This document shows, in pieces, positions 46,989 through 54,435 of a DNA stretch of 64,000 bases. The notes under the pieces were generated by a model, which saw nothing but the letters and a program-made list of their open reading frames with translations, was not told the DNA's origin and did no database searches. Positions within the stretch are counted from its first letter, which is position 1. Each line of letters starts with the position of its first letter. Source of the stretch: Pseudomonas reidholzensis. GTDB lineage: Bacteria; Pseudomonadota; Gammaproteobacteria; Pseudomonadales; Pseudomonadaceae. The stretch lies in contig NZ_UNOZ01000002.1 of the NCBI RefSeq assembly GCF_900536025.1, positions 496,001-560,000 on the forward strand, read 5' to 3'. Made by a program: the position numbers and the translations under genes.

Positions 46989-47722
46989 TGGCGGGCTGGA
47001 CACTGGCGCCAGGCTATGAAGCGCTGGCGGCGGATTTCGGCAGCCTCGACGCGGTATTCGCCATCGAGGGCGAACGCCTCACCAGCGACCCGCTCAGCGA
47101 GGTCGTGCGGATCCAGCGCGACGGCGTCTACTACTACGTCAAACGCTACACGGCCGCTGGCAAGCACATGCGCCGCTACCTTGGGCGCCCGCGGATCAAG
47201 GCCGAATGGCAGAACCTCAAGCAGTTCGCCAAGTGGGGCATCCCCACCGCCGAAGTGGTCGCCTGGGGCCTGGAGCGCAAGGGCCTGGCGTTTGGCCGCG
47301 GGGCCATGGTCACCCGGGAGCTGCCGCGCACCGAGGACCTCTCCGAGCTGGCCAAACGCAATGATCCGCGCCTGGCCGACCGCGCCTGGGTCGATCACAT
47401 CAGCCGCCAGCTGGCCCGCCACACCCGGGTCATGCATGACCACCACTTTACCCACAACGACCTGAAGTGGCGCAACCTGCTGGTCGACGACCAGGGCACG
47501 CTATTCTTCATCGACTGCCCGACCGGCGACTTCTGGCGCGGCTTCATGCTCCGCCATCGGGTCATCAAGGACCTGGCGTGCCTGGACAAGGTCGCCAAGT
47601 ATCACCTGTCGGCCACCCAGCGCCTGCGCTTCTACCTGCAGTACCGCGGGCACGCGCGGCTCAATGCGCATGACAAGCAGCGGGTGCGTGAAGTCGTACG
47701 CTTTTTCGAGGGAAGGGAATGA
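46988..47722 (+). CDS. LPS core kinase-like protein
   Basis: This 244-residue protein belongs to the lipopolysaccharide kinase (Kdo/WaaP) superfamily. The ATP-site lysine is probably in YYYVKRY near residue 47. The loop HHFTHNDLKWRNLLVDDQG near 152 carries the catalytic D, and FFIDCPTGDF the metal aspartate. Order after waaP matches the run of three kinase-like genes in P. aeruginosa (PA5008-PA5006). It overlaps the next gene by four bases. Exact sugar target is unknown. Confidence 0.88.
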   Translation: MAGWTLAPGYEALAADFGSLDAVFAIEGERLTSDPLSEVVRIQRDGVYYYVKRYTAAGKHMRRYLGRPRIKAEWQNLKQFAKWGIPTAEVVAWGLERKGLAFGRGAMVTRELPRTEDLSELAKRNDPRLADRAWVDHISRQLARHTRVMHDHHFTHNDLKWRNLLVDDQGTLFFIDCPTGDFWRGFMLRHRVIKDLACLDKVAKYHLSATQRLRFYLQYRGHARLNAHDKQRVREVVRFFEGRE

Positions 47723-48471
47723 CCGATTACCTGGCCAGCAGCGACCTTGCGCTGCTGCAACGCCACGGCTTGAACGATTTCGAGGCGCTGTGGGCGCTGC
47801 AGCTCGATGCCGTGGACGAACCGAACACCGGCCGCGGTGGCTGGAGCAGCGTCTATCGCCTGGAACTCGAGGGCAAGGGCTACTACCTCAAGCGCCAGAG
47901 CGACTACCTCACGCGCACCTTGCACCGCCCGTTCGGCGAGCCGACCTTTGCCCGTGAGTTTCGTAACATCAGCCGCTACCAGAAGCTGAAGATCCCGGCC
48001 TTGCAGGCGGTGTTCTATGGCGAGCGCAAGAGCAAGGGCCAGCACCGGGCGATCCTCATGACCCGCGCGCTGGACGACTGGACCGACCTCGACCTGCTAC
48101 TGGGGCAATGGCCGCAACTGGCCGCGGAAAAACGCCTGGGGATTCTCCAGGCCTGCGGTCGCCTGGGGCGCACCCTGCACGCGGCCGGCCAGGTGCACGG
48201 CTGCTTCTATCCCAAGCACATCTTCCTGCGTGAACGGCGTGAAGGCTGGCAGGCGCAGTTGATCGACCTGGAGAAGACCCGCCCGCTGCTGCTGGGCATG
48301 CGCGACCGCCTCAAGGACCTCGAGCCGCTGCTACGCCGCGCTCGCGCCTGGAGCGAAGGCGATGTGCGCAGCCTGCTGGCGGCCTACCTGGAGCAGCCGG
48401 CCGACAGCACGCTGGTGACTACCTGGGTGCAGCGCCTGGTGCGCCGCCGTCGTGAAAAAGAGGCCCGTTGA
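47719..48471 (+). CDS. LPS core kinase-like protein, second
   Basis: This 250-residue member of the same superfamily has GWSSVYRLELEGKGYYLKRQ (glycine loop and lysine) near residues 36-55, and VHGCFYPKHIFLRERR as the catalytic-loop equivalent near 160. The usual HxD is replaced: the position reads HGCFYPKH, so the catalytic aspartate is not obvious. The metal site could be LIDLEKTRP near 183. It may be a divergent kinase or a pseudokinase. It is coupled to both neighbours. Confidence 0.85.
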   Translation: MTDYLASSDLALLQRHGLNDFEALWALQLDAVDEPNTGRGGWSSVYRLELEGKGYYLKRQSDYLTRTLHRPFGEPTFAREFRNISRYQKLKIPALQAVFYGERKSKGQHRAILMTRALDDWTDLDLLLGQWPQLAAEKRLGILQACGRLGRTLHAAGQVHGCFYPKHIFLRERREGWQAQLIDLEKTRPLLLGMRDRLKDLEPLLRRARAWSEGDVRSLLAAYLEQPADSTLVTTWVQRLVRRRREKEAR

Positions 48472-49913
48472 TGCGTTTGTCCGAACTGAAAGACGCCGGG
48501 CGCAGCCCGAGCCTGCCACTGAGCGTGACCCTCGCCGACGCCGCCGGCAGTGCCGAGCTGCAACTGCTCAGCCTGCTGCGCGTGCTGCCGGGCCAGCGCT
48601 ATGTCGGTGCCGGGGTCTGGCGCGGCACGCCGGTGCTGGCCAAGCTGCTGGTCGGCAGCAATGCCGCCCGGCATTTCCAGCGTGAGCTGGACGGCGTCAA
48701 GCTGATCGCCGCGCAAGGCCTGACCACCCCGCAACTGCTCGCCGACGGCCTCAAGGAAGGCGAGGGCGGCTGGTTGCTGTTCGAGTTGCTCGAAGGGGCC
48801 GAAAGCCTGGGCGATGCCTGGGCCGAGGTCGAAGCCTTGCCTGCCCTCGCCGATGAGCAGCAGGCGGTGCTGGGCGAGGCGCTGAGCGCCGTCGCCCGGA
48901 TGCACGCCAAGGGCCTGTGGCAAGCCGACCTGCACCTGGACAACCTGCTGCGCCATGGCGGCCAGTTGTACCTGATCGACGGCGCGGGGATCAAAAGCGA
49001 AACGCCTGGGCAAAACCTCTCGCGCCAGCGCGTGCTGGAAAACCTCGGGGTGTTCTTCGCCCAGTTGCCCAAGCGCCTGGAGCCGTTCATCGAAGAGCTG
49101 CTGGTGCATTACCTGTTGGCCAATGGCGAGCACGCGTTGCCCCTCGAAGCCCTGCTGAAGCAGGTCGACAAGGTGCGCGCCTGGCGCCTCAAGGACTACC
49201 TGGACAAGGCCGGCCGCGAGTGCACCCTGTTCAGCGTGCAGCGCAGCCTGTCGGGCTTGCGGGCGATCCGCCGGCCCGAGGTGGCGGCGATGCTGCCGGT
49301 GCTGGAGCAGGCCGACACGCTGATCGACCAGGGCCATCTGTTCAAGACCGGCGGCGCCGCCAGCGTCGCGCGGGTCGAAGTGGGCGGCCGCACCCTGGTG
49401 CTCAAGCGCTACAACATCAAGAACACCGCGCACTGGTTCAAACGCTTCTGGCGCCCGAGCCGGGCGTGGCATTCGTGGATCGAAGGGCATCGCCTGGCGT
49501 TTCTCGATATCGCCACGCCAACCCCGCTGGCGGTGCTCGAGCAACGCGTGATGGGCCTGCGCAGCCGTGCCTACCTGGTCACCGAGTATGCCGATGGGCC
49601 CGACCTGATCGAGTGCTTCAAGCCCTATGTCGACAGCGGCGAGGCGCCAGAAGCGCAACTGCAGGCGTTGGTCCACCTGATGCAGCAGCTGATCCGCGAG
49701 CGCATCAGCCACGGCGACATGAAAGGCCACAACCTGTTCTGGCAGAACGGCCAGTGGTCGCTGATCGACCTCGATGCCATGTGCCAGCACGCCACCCAGC
49801 TCAGTTTCGCCGCGGCCTATTCCCGCGACCGGGCACGGATGCTGCGTAACTGGCCGAGTGGCAGTGCCCTGTATCAGCGCGTCGATCAGCTGCTGCCGCG
49901 GCTTACCGAGTAG
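48471..49913 (+). CDS. Tandem double kinase-domain protein of the LPS core operon
   Basis: This 480-residue protein has two kinase-like halves. The first carries KGLWQADLHLDNLLRHGG near residue 147 and YLIDGAGI. The second has LVLKRYNIKNTAHWFKRFW near 308 and ISHGDMKGHNLFWQNGQWSLIDLDAM near 408. ATG 48471 overlaps the preceding stop (TGATG); a TTG one codon earlier is less likely. The gene's last 28 bases overlap the tail of the convergent DUF6543 gene. It corresponds to PA5006 of P. aeruginosa by order. Both catalytic aspartates are present, so two active sites are possible. Confidence 0.88.
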   Translation: MRLSELKDAGRSPSLPLSVTLADAAGSAELQLLSLLRVLPGQRYVGAGVWRGTPVLAKLLVGSNAARHFQRELDGVKLIAAQGLTTPQLLADGLKEGEGGWLLFELLEGAESLGDAWAEVEALPALADEQQAVLGEALSAVARMHAKGLWQADLHLDNLLRHGGQLYLIDGAGIKSETPGQNLSRQRVLENLGVFFAQLPKRLEPFIEELLVHYLLANGEHALPLEALLKQVDKVRAWRLKDYLDKAGRECTLFSVQRSLSGLRAIRRPEVAAMLPVLEQADTLIDQGHLFKTGGAASVARVEVGGRTLVLKRYNIKNTAHWFKRFWRPSRAWHSWIEGHRLAFLDIATPTPLAVLEQRVMGLRSRAYLVTEYADGPDLIECFKPYVDSGEAPEAQLQALVHLMQQLIRERISHGDMKGHNLFWQNGQWSLIDLDAMCQHATQLSFAAAYSRDRARMLRNWPSGSALYQRVDQLLPRLTE

Positions 49914-52897
49914 TCGCTCGGCAGCGCCAGCCAGTTGCTGCTGCGGGCGGTCTGGCGCACGCGGATGCGCCATTGGCCGTCCTGCCGACGCAGCACCGCC
50001 CAGGCGGGCACGGCGCCGCGCAAGGTCGGCGGCAGCACCAGGTGATAGTGGCCCGGCAGCAGATGCCGGCGCACGGGCAGTTGATGGGTGCGCAGCTGCA
50101 GGTAGAGCGCGCTGTCGTGCTCGAACAGGTCGGCATCGGCTTCGACCGCGCTGCCGGGGAGCGCAGCCGCCAGGCGGCAGTCGTCCAGCAGTTGCTGGAT
50201 ATCCGGCAGCCCGTCGTGCCAGAGCAGCGGCGAGTCGATGACCCAGCGGCCATCCTGGCAGCGCTTGATGGGCAACTGCAGATAAGCATTGGGCAACTGC
50301 GGGTCGCTCACCCGCCAGCGCTGCCCGTCAAAGCCGACATTGAAGAAGCGCCCCTGGATATCCCTCACGTAATACTGCGTCAGGCCCGAGCTCGCTGAGG
50401 TCTTTTCATAGACTGCCTCGCCATGGACGGCGTCGATCCGATGGCGCAGCCGGGCCACTTCGGGGGTGGCCTCAAGGTGCGCGGGTATGGGCACGGGCGG
50501 CGGTTTGGGCAGGCCGCGCATGACCCGGCGCATCAGCCCCGAGCCGGCCATGTCGTTGAGCCCGGCGGTGGCGTGGCCGAGCGCGGCGATGGCGTGGTGC
50601 AACGCACCGCTGTGGTCGTCCTGGTCGAACGCCTCGAAGCCGTCCCAGAGGGAAATGCTCATGCGCCCGAAGGCCAGCGCAATCGAACTGGCCTGCGGCA
50701 GCACCAGGGTGACCATGTCCAGCAACAGCCTGAGGGTGTTGACCGAGAACTCGCCGAGCAGCTCCTGGTTGCTGCGGGTCACGGCATCGGCCTGGGCCAA
50801 CAGGCTGTTGACCTCGGCCAGATAGCTGGCGTCGTAGAGGTTGCCGCTGATGGTCTGCAGGGTGATGTGTGAACCCAGGCGACCTCTGAGCAGGAGGCTT
50901 TCGATCACCTTGAGGTTGGCCAGTGGCATCCGCTGGAGCACATAGCGGCGCAGCTCGGCATCCTTGCGCACGGCGCGGATCATCGCCCTCGGGTTGGCGT
51001 ATTCGCGCCAGAAGCGGCGGTCGGGGGCGTCGGGGCAGTAGGTGACGATGCGGTTGGAGTTTTCCGGTGAAACGAGCAGCAATATGCCTTGCAACGTATG
51101 CCCTTGAATCAGCATCTGGCGGACGATCACCTGTTGCTCGTTGTAGTGCCGGCGGTTGTCGCTGTCGGGTGACTGGATCACCGTGCTGGCCCAGCCATAG
51201 CCTTGCTCGAAGGTGTCGGGGGTAAAGTGCCCGGCGTAGCGCGCCTTGACCGCTTCGGCGTTCATCCGGGCGCGGTTGAGCTGGCCATGCGCCTGGCGCC
51301 GCCAGTGGCCGTGGGGCGAGTCGAGCAGTTGCGTGCGCAGGTACGCCTGATAGCCGCTGCCGGCATTCAGGCGGCGAATGATCTGCTTGACCCGCAGTGG
51401 GGTCAGCGCCGGCAGGGGCTGGTTGTCGCGCAGGTGGACGCGGGCGGTCAGCCAGTAGTCGACGTCGAACCAGGCGATGTTGAGCAATGCCAGTTCGTCG
51501 AGCCGGTAGGTGTGCTTGACCCGCTCGACGGTATCGCCCAGGGTTTGCTGGCTGACGGCGGGGACGTAACCGACGGTACTGCCGATGGGCAGCGGATTGA
51601 CGATCGGGCCGACCTGCCGCGCCAGGGTCACGGTGATCAGGATGTCTTGCGGGGCGTGGTCCAGGCCAGGCTCACGCTGGAGAAATTCGCCCATGCGTTC
51701 GCGTACCCAGTTCAGCAACGAATGCCGCTGGCTGAACTGGGCCAGGGTGAGAATCCCCGGCGCGGCGGCGGCTTCGATCGCGGCTATCTGCTCTTGCATG
51801 GCCTGGATGATGTGCGCGACGCCTTGCTGGGACACCGTGCGTAGCCAGTTGGGCAGGTGCTTCTCGAGCAGCAGCCCATAGCGGGTGGCCAACGGCCCTT
51901 GGCTGTTGAAGTCGCGCAATACCAGCGCGGTGGCCAAGGTCGCATCGAGGTGTTCGATGTTGCGCTGCAGGCCGCGCGGCCAGGCCTGTTGCCAGAGGTA
52001 GGACAGGCGCTTGGTGTGGGCCTCGCGCAGGGCCATCGCCTGGGTCAGGGGGAGGTCTTCGGTGTGCCAGTCATAGCGCAGGCGTTCCGCCTGACGCGCG
52101 CGTTGCTGTTGCTCTGGCTCGACCAGCAGCCTGCACAAGGGCGCGCTTTGCTGCGGGTCCTCAAGCCGCTCGCACAGCTCGACATGCAGCGCAGCCAGGC
52201 TGTCGAAGGCTTCGATGCCGTGGGCAACGCTGCACAGGATCGCTCGCCCGACCGGCTCGTCAGCCTCCAGCAAGCGCCCTTGCGGGCCTCGCTCGGTGGC
52301 GATCAGCACCCCCGGCAGGTGGCTACGCCAGTTCGGTGCGGTGGCCTCGAGCAGGGGGCGATACAGCTGCGGACGGGCGTTTTCCGGCAGGTGCTGGCGT
52401 TGCCAGGGGAGGGGCAGTTCGAGGCAGGTCTTGAGCAACTGGGCGTGCTCCGCCGACAAGGTCTGGTCCGTCGTGCGCAAGCGTGTTTCGCTGTCCAGTT
52501 GCTCGCGGCGCAGCGAGGCCAGGCGGGCCACGCGGGTCAGCCCTCGCGGGTCGCGTGCTTGCCAGTAGTCCGCCAGCCGCGCATGCAGGCCTTGGCGCAG
52601 GGTGGCGCACACACTGGCGATACGTGCGCTGAAATCGCTGGGCAAGCGCAGCAGCGGGTAGTCGGGATGGCTGGCCTGGGCGCCGGCGGGCAGGCGAAAG
52701 GGGCCGCCATCGAACAGGTGAAACCCGACCAGCTCAAGCAGGCTGTGGCGGCCCACACGCAGGGTGCGGGCACTGATGTTGGTGCCTGGGAACAACGCGG
52801 CGATGCCCAGATCCACGCTGTGTTCGACGCCGGCCAGCGGCGGCATCAATGTGTCGAGTTGGCTGTCCAGCGCCTGCAATTGCTCTAGCGGGGTCAT
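49886..52897 (-). CDS. Large DUF6543 (dermonecrotic-toxin-like) protein
   Basis: This 1003-residue protein starts at ATG 52897 (MTPLEQLQALDSQLD); an in-frame ATG at 52927 adds ten residues. It has no signal peptide. The central part (FTPDTFEQGYGWASTVIQSP, QVIVRQMLIQGHTLQGILLLV, NSNRIVTYCPDAPDRRFWREYANPRAM) matches what I recall of the DUF6543 / dermonecrotic toxin domain of Pseudomonas proteins. After about residue 640 come hydrophobic stretches and a C-terminal segment (YYVRDIQGRFFNVGFDGQRW) typical of the family. I see no leucine-rich repeats or ubiquitin-ligase cysteine of longer relatives. Function is unproven. It overlaps the LPS operon tail by 28 bases. Confidence 0.75.
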   Translation of the reverse strand: MTPLEQLQALDSQLDTLMPPLAGVEHSVDLGIAALFPGTNISARTLRVGRHSLLELVGFHLFDGGPFRLPAGAQASHPDYPLLRLPSDFSARIASVCATLRQGLHARLADYWQARDPRGLTRVARLASLRREQLDSETRLRTTDQTLSAEHAQLLKTCLELPLPWQRQHLPENARPQLYRPLLEATAPNWRSHLPGVLIATERGPQGRLLEADEPVGRAILCSVAHGIEAFDSLAALHVELCERLEDPQQSAPLCRLLVEPEQQQRARQAERLRYDWHTEDLPLTQAMALREAHTKRLSYLWQQAWPRGLQRNIEHLDATLATALVLRDFNSQGPLATRYGLLLEKHLPNWLRTVSQQGVAHIIQAMQEQIAAIEAAAAPGILTLAQFSQRHSLLNWVRERMGEFLQREPGLDHAPQDILITVTLARQVGPIVNPLPIGSTVGYVPAVSQQTLGDTVERVKHTYRLDELALLNIAWFDVDYWLTARVHLRDNQPLPALTPLRVKQIIRRLNAGSGYQAYLRTQLLDSPHGHWRRQAHGQLNRARMNAEAVKARYAGHFTPDTFEQGYGWASTVIQSPDSDNRRHYNEQQVIVRQMLIQGHTLQGILLLVSPENSNRIVTYCPDAPDRRFWREYANPRAMIRAVRKDAELRRYVLQRMPLANLKVIESLLLRGRLGSHITLQTISGNLYDASYLAEVNSLLAQADAVTRSNQELLGEFSVNTLRLLLDMVTLVLPQASSIALAFGRMSISLWDGFEAFDQDDHSGALHHAIAALGHATAGLNDMAGSGLMRRVMRGLPKPPPVPIPAHLEATPEVARLRHRIDAVHGEAVYEKTSASSGLTQYYVRDIQGRFFNVGFDGQRWRVSDPQLPNAYLQLPIKRCQDGRWVIDSPLLWHDGLPDIQQLLDDCRLAAALPGSAVEADADLFEHDSALYLQLRTHQLPVRRHLLPGHYHLVLPPTLRGAVPAWAVLRRQDGQWRIRVRQTARSSNWLALPSDYSVSRGSS

Positions 52898-52968
52898 GGT
52901 CCGTGTCCTGAGGTGAGGGCGGACCATGCTGCACAGCGGATGCCGGCTGAGGGCGTTACTCTTTTACC

Positions 52969-53145
52969 TCAGCGCCGCCACAGGCCCCTGATCGCCAGCA
53001 CTGCCGGAACGCCCAGGGCAAGCCAGGCCAAGCCGTCCCACCCACCGTCGCCGAGCAAGGCGGCGAACAGGCCAACGACACCCAGCGCGGCGATCAACGC
53101 GGGCCAGGCAAAAATGCGTCGGGTCGATTGCGCCGAGTGGCTCAT
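52969..53145 (-). CDS. Small membrane protein of the iron-uptake set
   Basis: This 58-residue protein has two hydrophobic segments (FAWPALIAALGVVGLFAALL and GLAWLALGVPAVLAIRGLW). Its ATG overlaps the stop of the PepSY gene (ATGA), so it is translated with it. Small partner membrane proteins of this kind often follow PepSY reductase-like genes. Function is unknown. Confidence 0.75.
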   Translation of the reverse strand: MSHSAQSTRRIFAWPALIAALGVVGLFAALLGDGGWDGLAWLALGVPAVLAIRGLWRR

Positions 53146-54254
53146 GCGCGTGCGCCTCGGGTTTTGCCCTGCTTGCCCCACCACAGGTACAGCCCACTGC
53201 CCAGGACGATGATGGTCAGCACGTCGAGCACTGCCCAGAGGATCTGCATCGGTCGCCCGCCGTAGTCGCCGAAGTGCAGTGGCTGCGACAGGCCCAGCGC
53301 GTCCATGTACCACGGCCGATCCCCGACCGCGGTGACCTCGAGGGTCCTGGCGTCGATCAGCACCGGCGTGAACAGGTGTGAGGTCAGGTGCGTGGCGCCT
53401 TTCATGAACACTGCATAGTGGTGCTCGCTGGAGAAACGGGTGCCGGGGAAGGCGATGAAATCGGCGTGCATGCCTGGCGCGGCCTCGCGGGCGATGCTCA
53501 GCAGCTGGCTGGCGGGTGCACGTTCGGTGAGCGGCGGGGCATCGCGGTAGGGCGCAACCATTGCGCTGAGGCTTTCATTGCGCCAGGCGGCGATGACCAG
53601 GTCGGACAAGGCGCTGATCACCCCGGTGACGCCGACCACCAGGGCCCAGGTCAGGGTGACGATGCCGATCAGGTTGTGCAGGTCGAGCCAGCGCAGCCGG
53701 CGCGACTTGTCGTGGCGGACGGTGGCGAACCGCAGGCGGCGCATGAACGGCGCGTAAAGCACTGTGCCGGAGATGATCGCGAGGATGAACAGTACGCCCA
53801 TGAGCGCCAGCCAGAGCTTGCCGGCGAGGCCGGCGAACATGTCGACGTGCAGGCGCAGCAAGGTCATCATCAGGCCGCCGTTGGCGGCCGGCATGGCCAC
53901 GGCTTCACCGGTGCGGGCGTCGAGCATGAAGGTGTGCGAGTCGTTGGGGTCGGTACCGGCGGTGGCTGCAGTAATGGCGATGACGCCGTTGCGCTCGTCC
54001 TCGTCGTAGCCGAAGTACTGCATGACTTCGCCGGGGCGATGCTGTTCGGCCTTCAGCACCAGTTGCTGCAGGTCGAGGTGGGGGGTGTCGGCGGGCATCT
54101 CGCGCAGTTCAGGGGCGTCGCCGAGCAGGTGTTCCAGCTCGTGGTGGAAGATCAGCGGCAGGCCGGTGAGGGCCAGCAACAACAGGAACAGCGTGCACAC
54201 CAGGCTGCTCCAGGTGTGGATCACGGACCAGCGGCGGATGGTTTGGCTTTTCAT
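53142..54254 (-). CDS. PepSY-associated membrane protein (siderophore-iron reductase-like)
   Basis: This 370-residue protein has four membrane segments. The first follows IRRWSVIHTWSSLVCTLFLLLLALTGLPL, the signature of PepSY-TM proteins. PepSY-like periplasmic regions (HTFMLDARTGEAV and LFTPVLIDARTLEVTAVGD) contain the paired pattern. Histidines in LRLHVDMFAGLAGKLWL and DLHNLIGI may bind haem, as proposed for FoxB/FhuF-like reductases. Being next to a TonB receptor gene, it probably helps release iron at the inner membrane. A REP cluster lies between the two. Confidence 0.85.
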   Translation of the reverse strand: MKSQTIRRWSVIHTWSSLVCTLFLLLLALTGLPLIFHHELEHLLGDAPELREMPADTPHLDLQQLVLKAEQHRPGEVMQYFGYDEDERNGVIAITAATAGTDPNDSHTFMLDARTGEAVAMPAANGGLMMTLLRLHVDMFAGLAGKLWLALMGVLFILAIISGTVLYAPFMRRLRFATVRHDKSRRLRWLDLHNLIGIVTLTWALVVGVTGVISALSDLVIAAWRNESLSAMVAPYRDAPPLTERAPASQLLSIAREAAPGMHADFIAFPGTRFSSEHHYAVFMKGATHLTSHLFTPVLIDARTLEVTAVGDRPWYMDALGLSQPLHFGDYGGRPMQILWAVLDVLTIIVLGSGLYLWWGKQGKTRGARA

Positions 54255-54281
54255 CGCTCGGGCTCTTGTGTCGTCTGCATT

Positions 54282-54399
54282 GGGGCCGCTGTGCGGCCCT
54301 TCGCGGGCAAGCCCGCTCCTACAGGGACCGCGCCAAACATGAGAACGGCGCAGTCCCTGTAGGAGCGGGCTTGCCCGCGAAGGGCTGCAAGGCAGCCCC
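54282..54399. repeat. Composite REP pair with outer hairpins
   Basis: GGGGCCGCTGTGCGGCCC, REP (GCGGGCAAGCCCGC), spacer, inverted REP, then GGGCTGCAAGGCAGCCCC. It separates the PepSY gene from the receptor gene. Confidence 0.92.
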
Positions 54400-54408
54400 G
54401 GTCACAAC

Positions 54409-54435
54409 TCAGAACTTGTAGTTGACGCTGGCGGG
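54409..54435 (-). pseudogene. Remnant 3' end of an older TonB receptor
   Basis: Reading on in frame past the receptor stop on the minus strand gives P-A-S-V-N-Y-K-F and a second stop at 54409. A C-terminus such as ASVNYKF with a final aromatic residue is the usual end of an outer-membrane beta-barrel. The active gene already ends with its own SAQLEF. So these bases look like the end of a replaced receptor left behind by recombination. It is short, so chance cannot be excluded. Confidence 0.5.
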
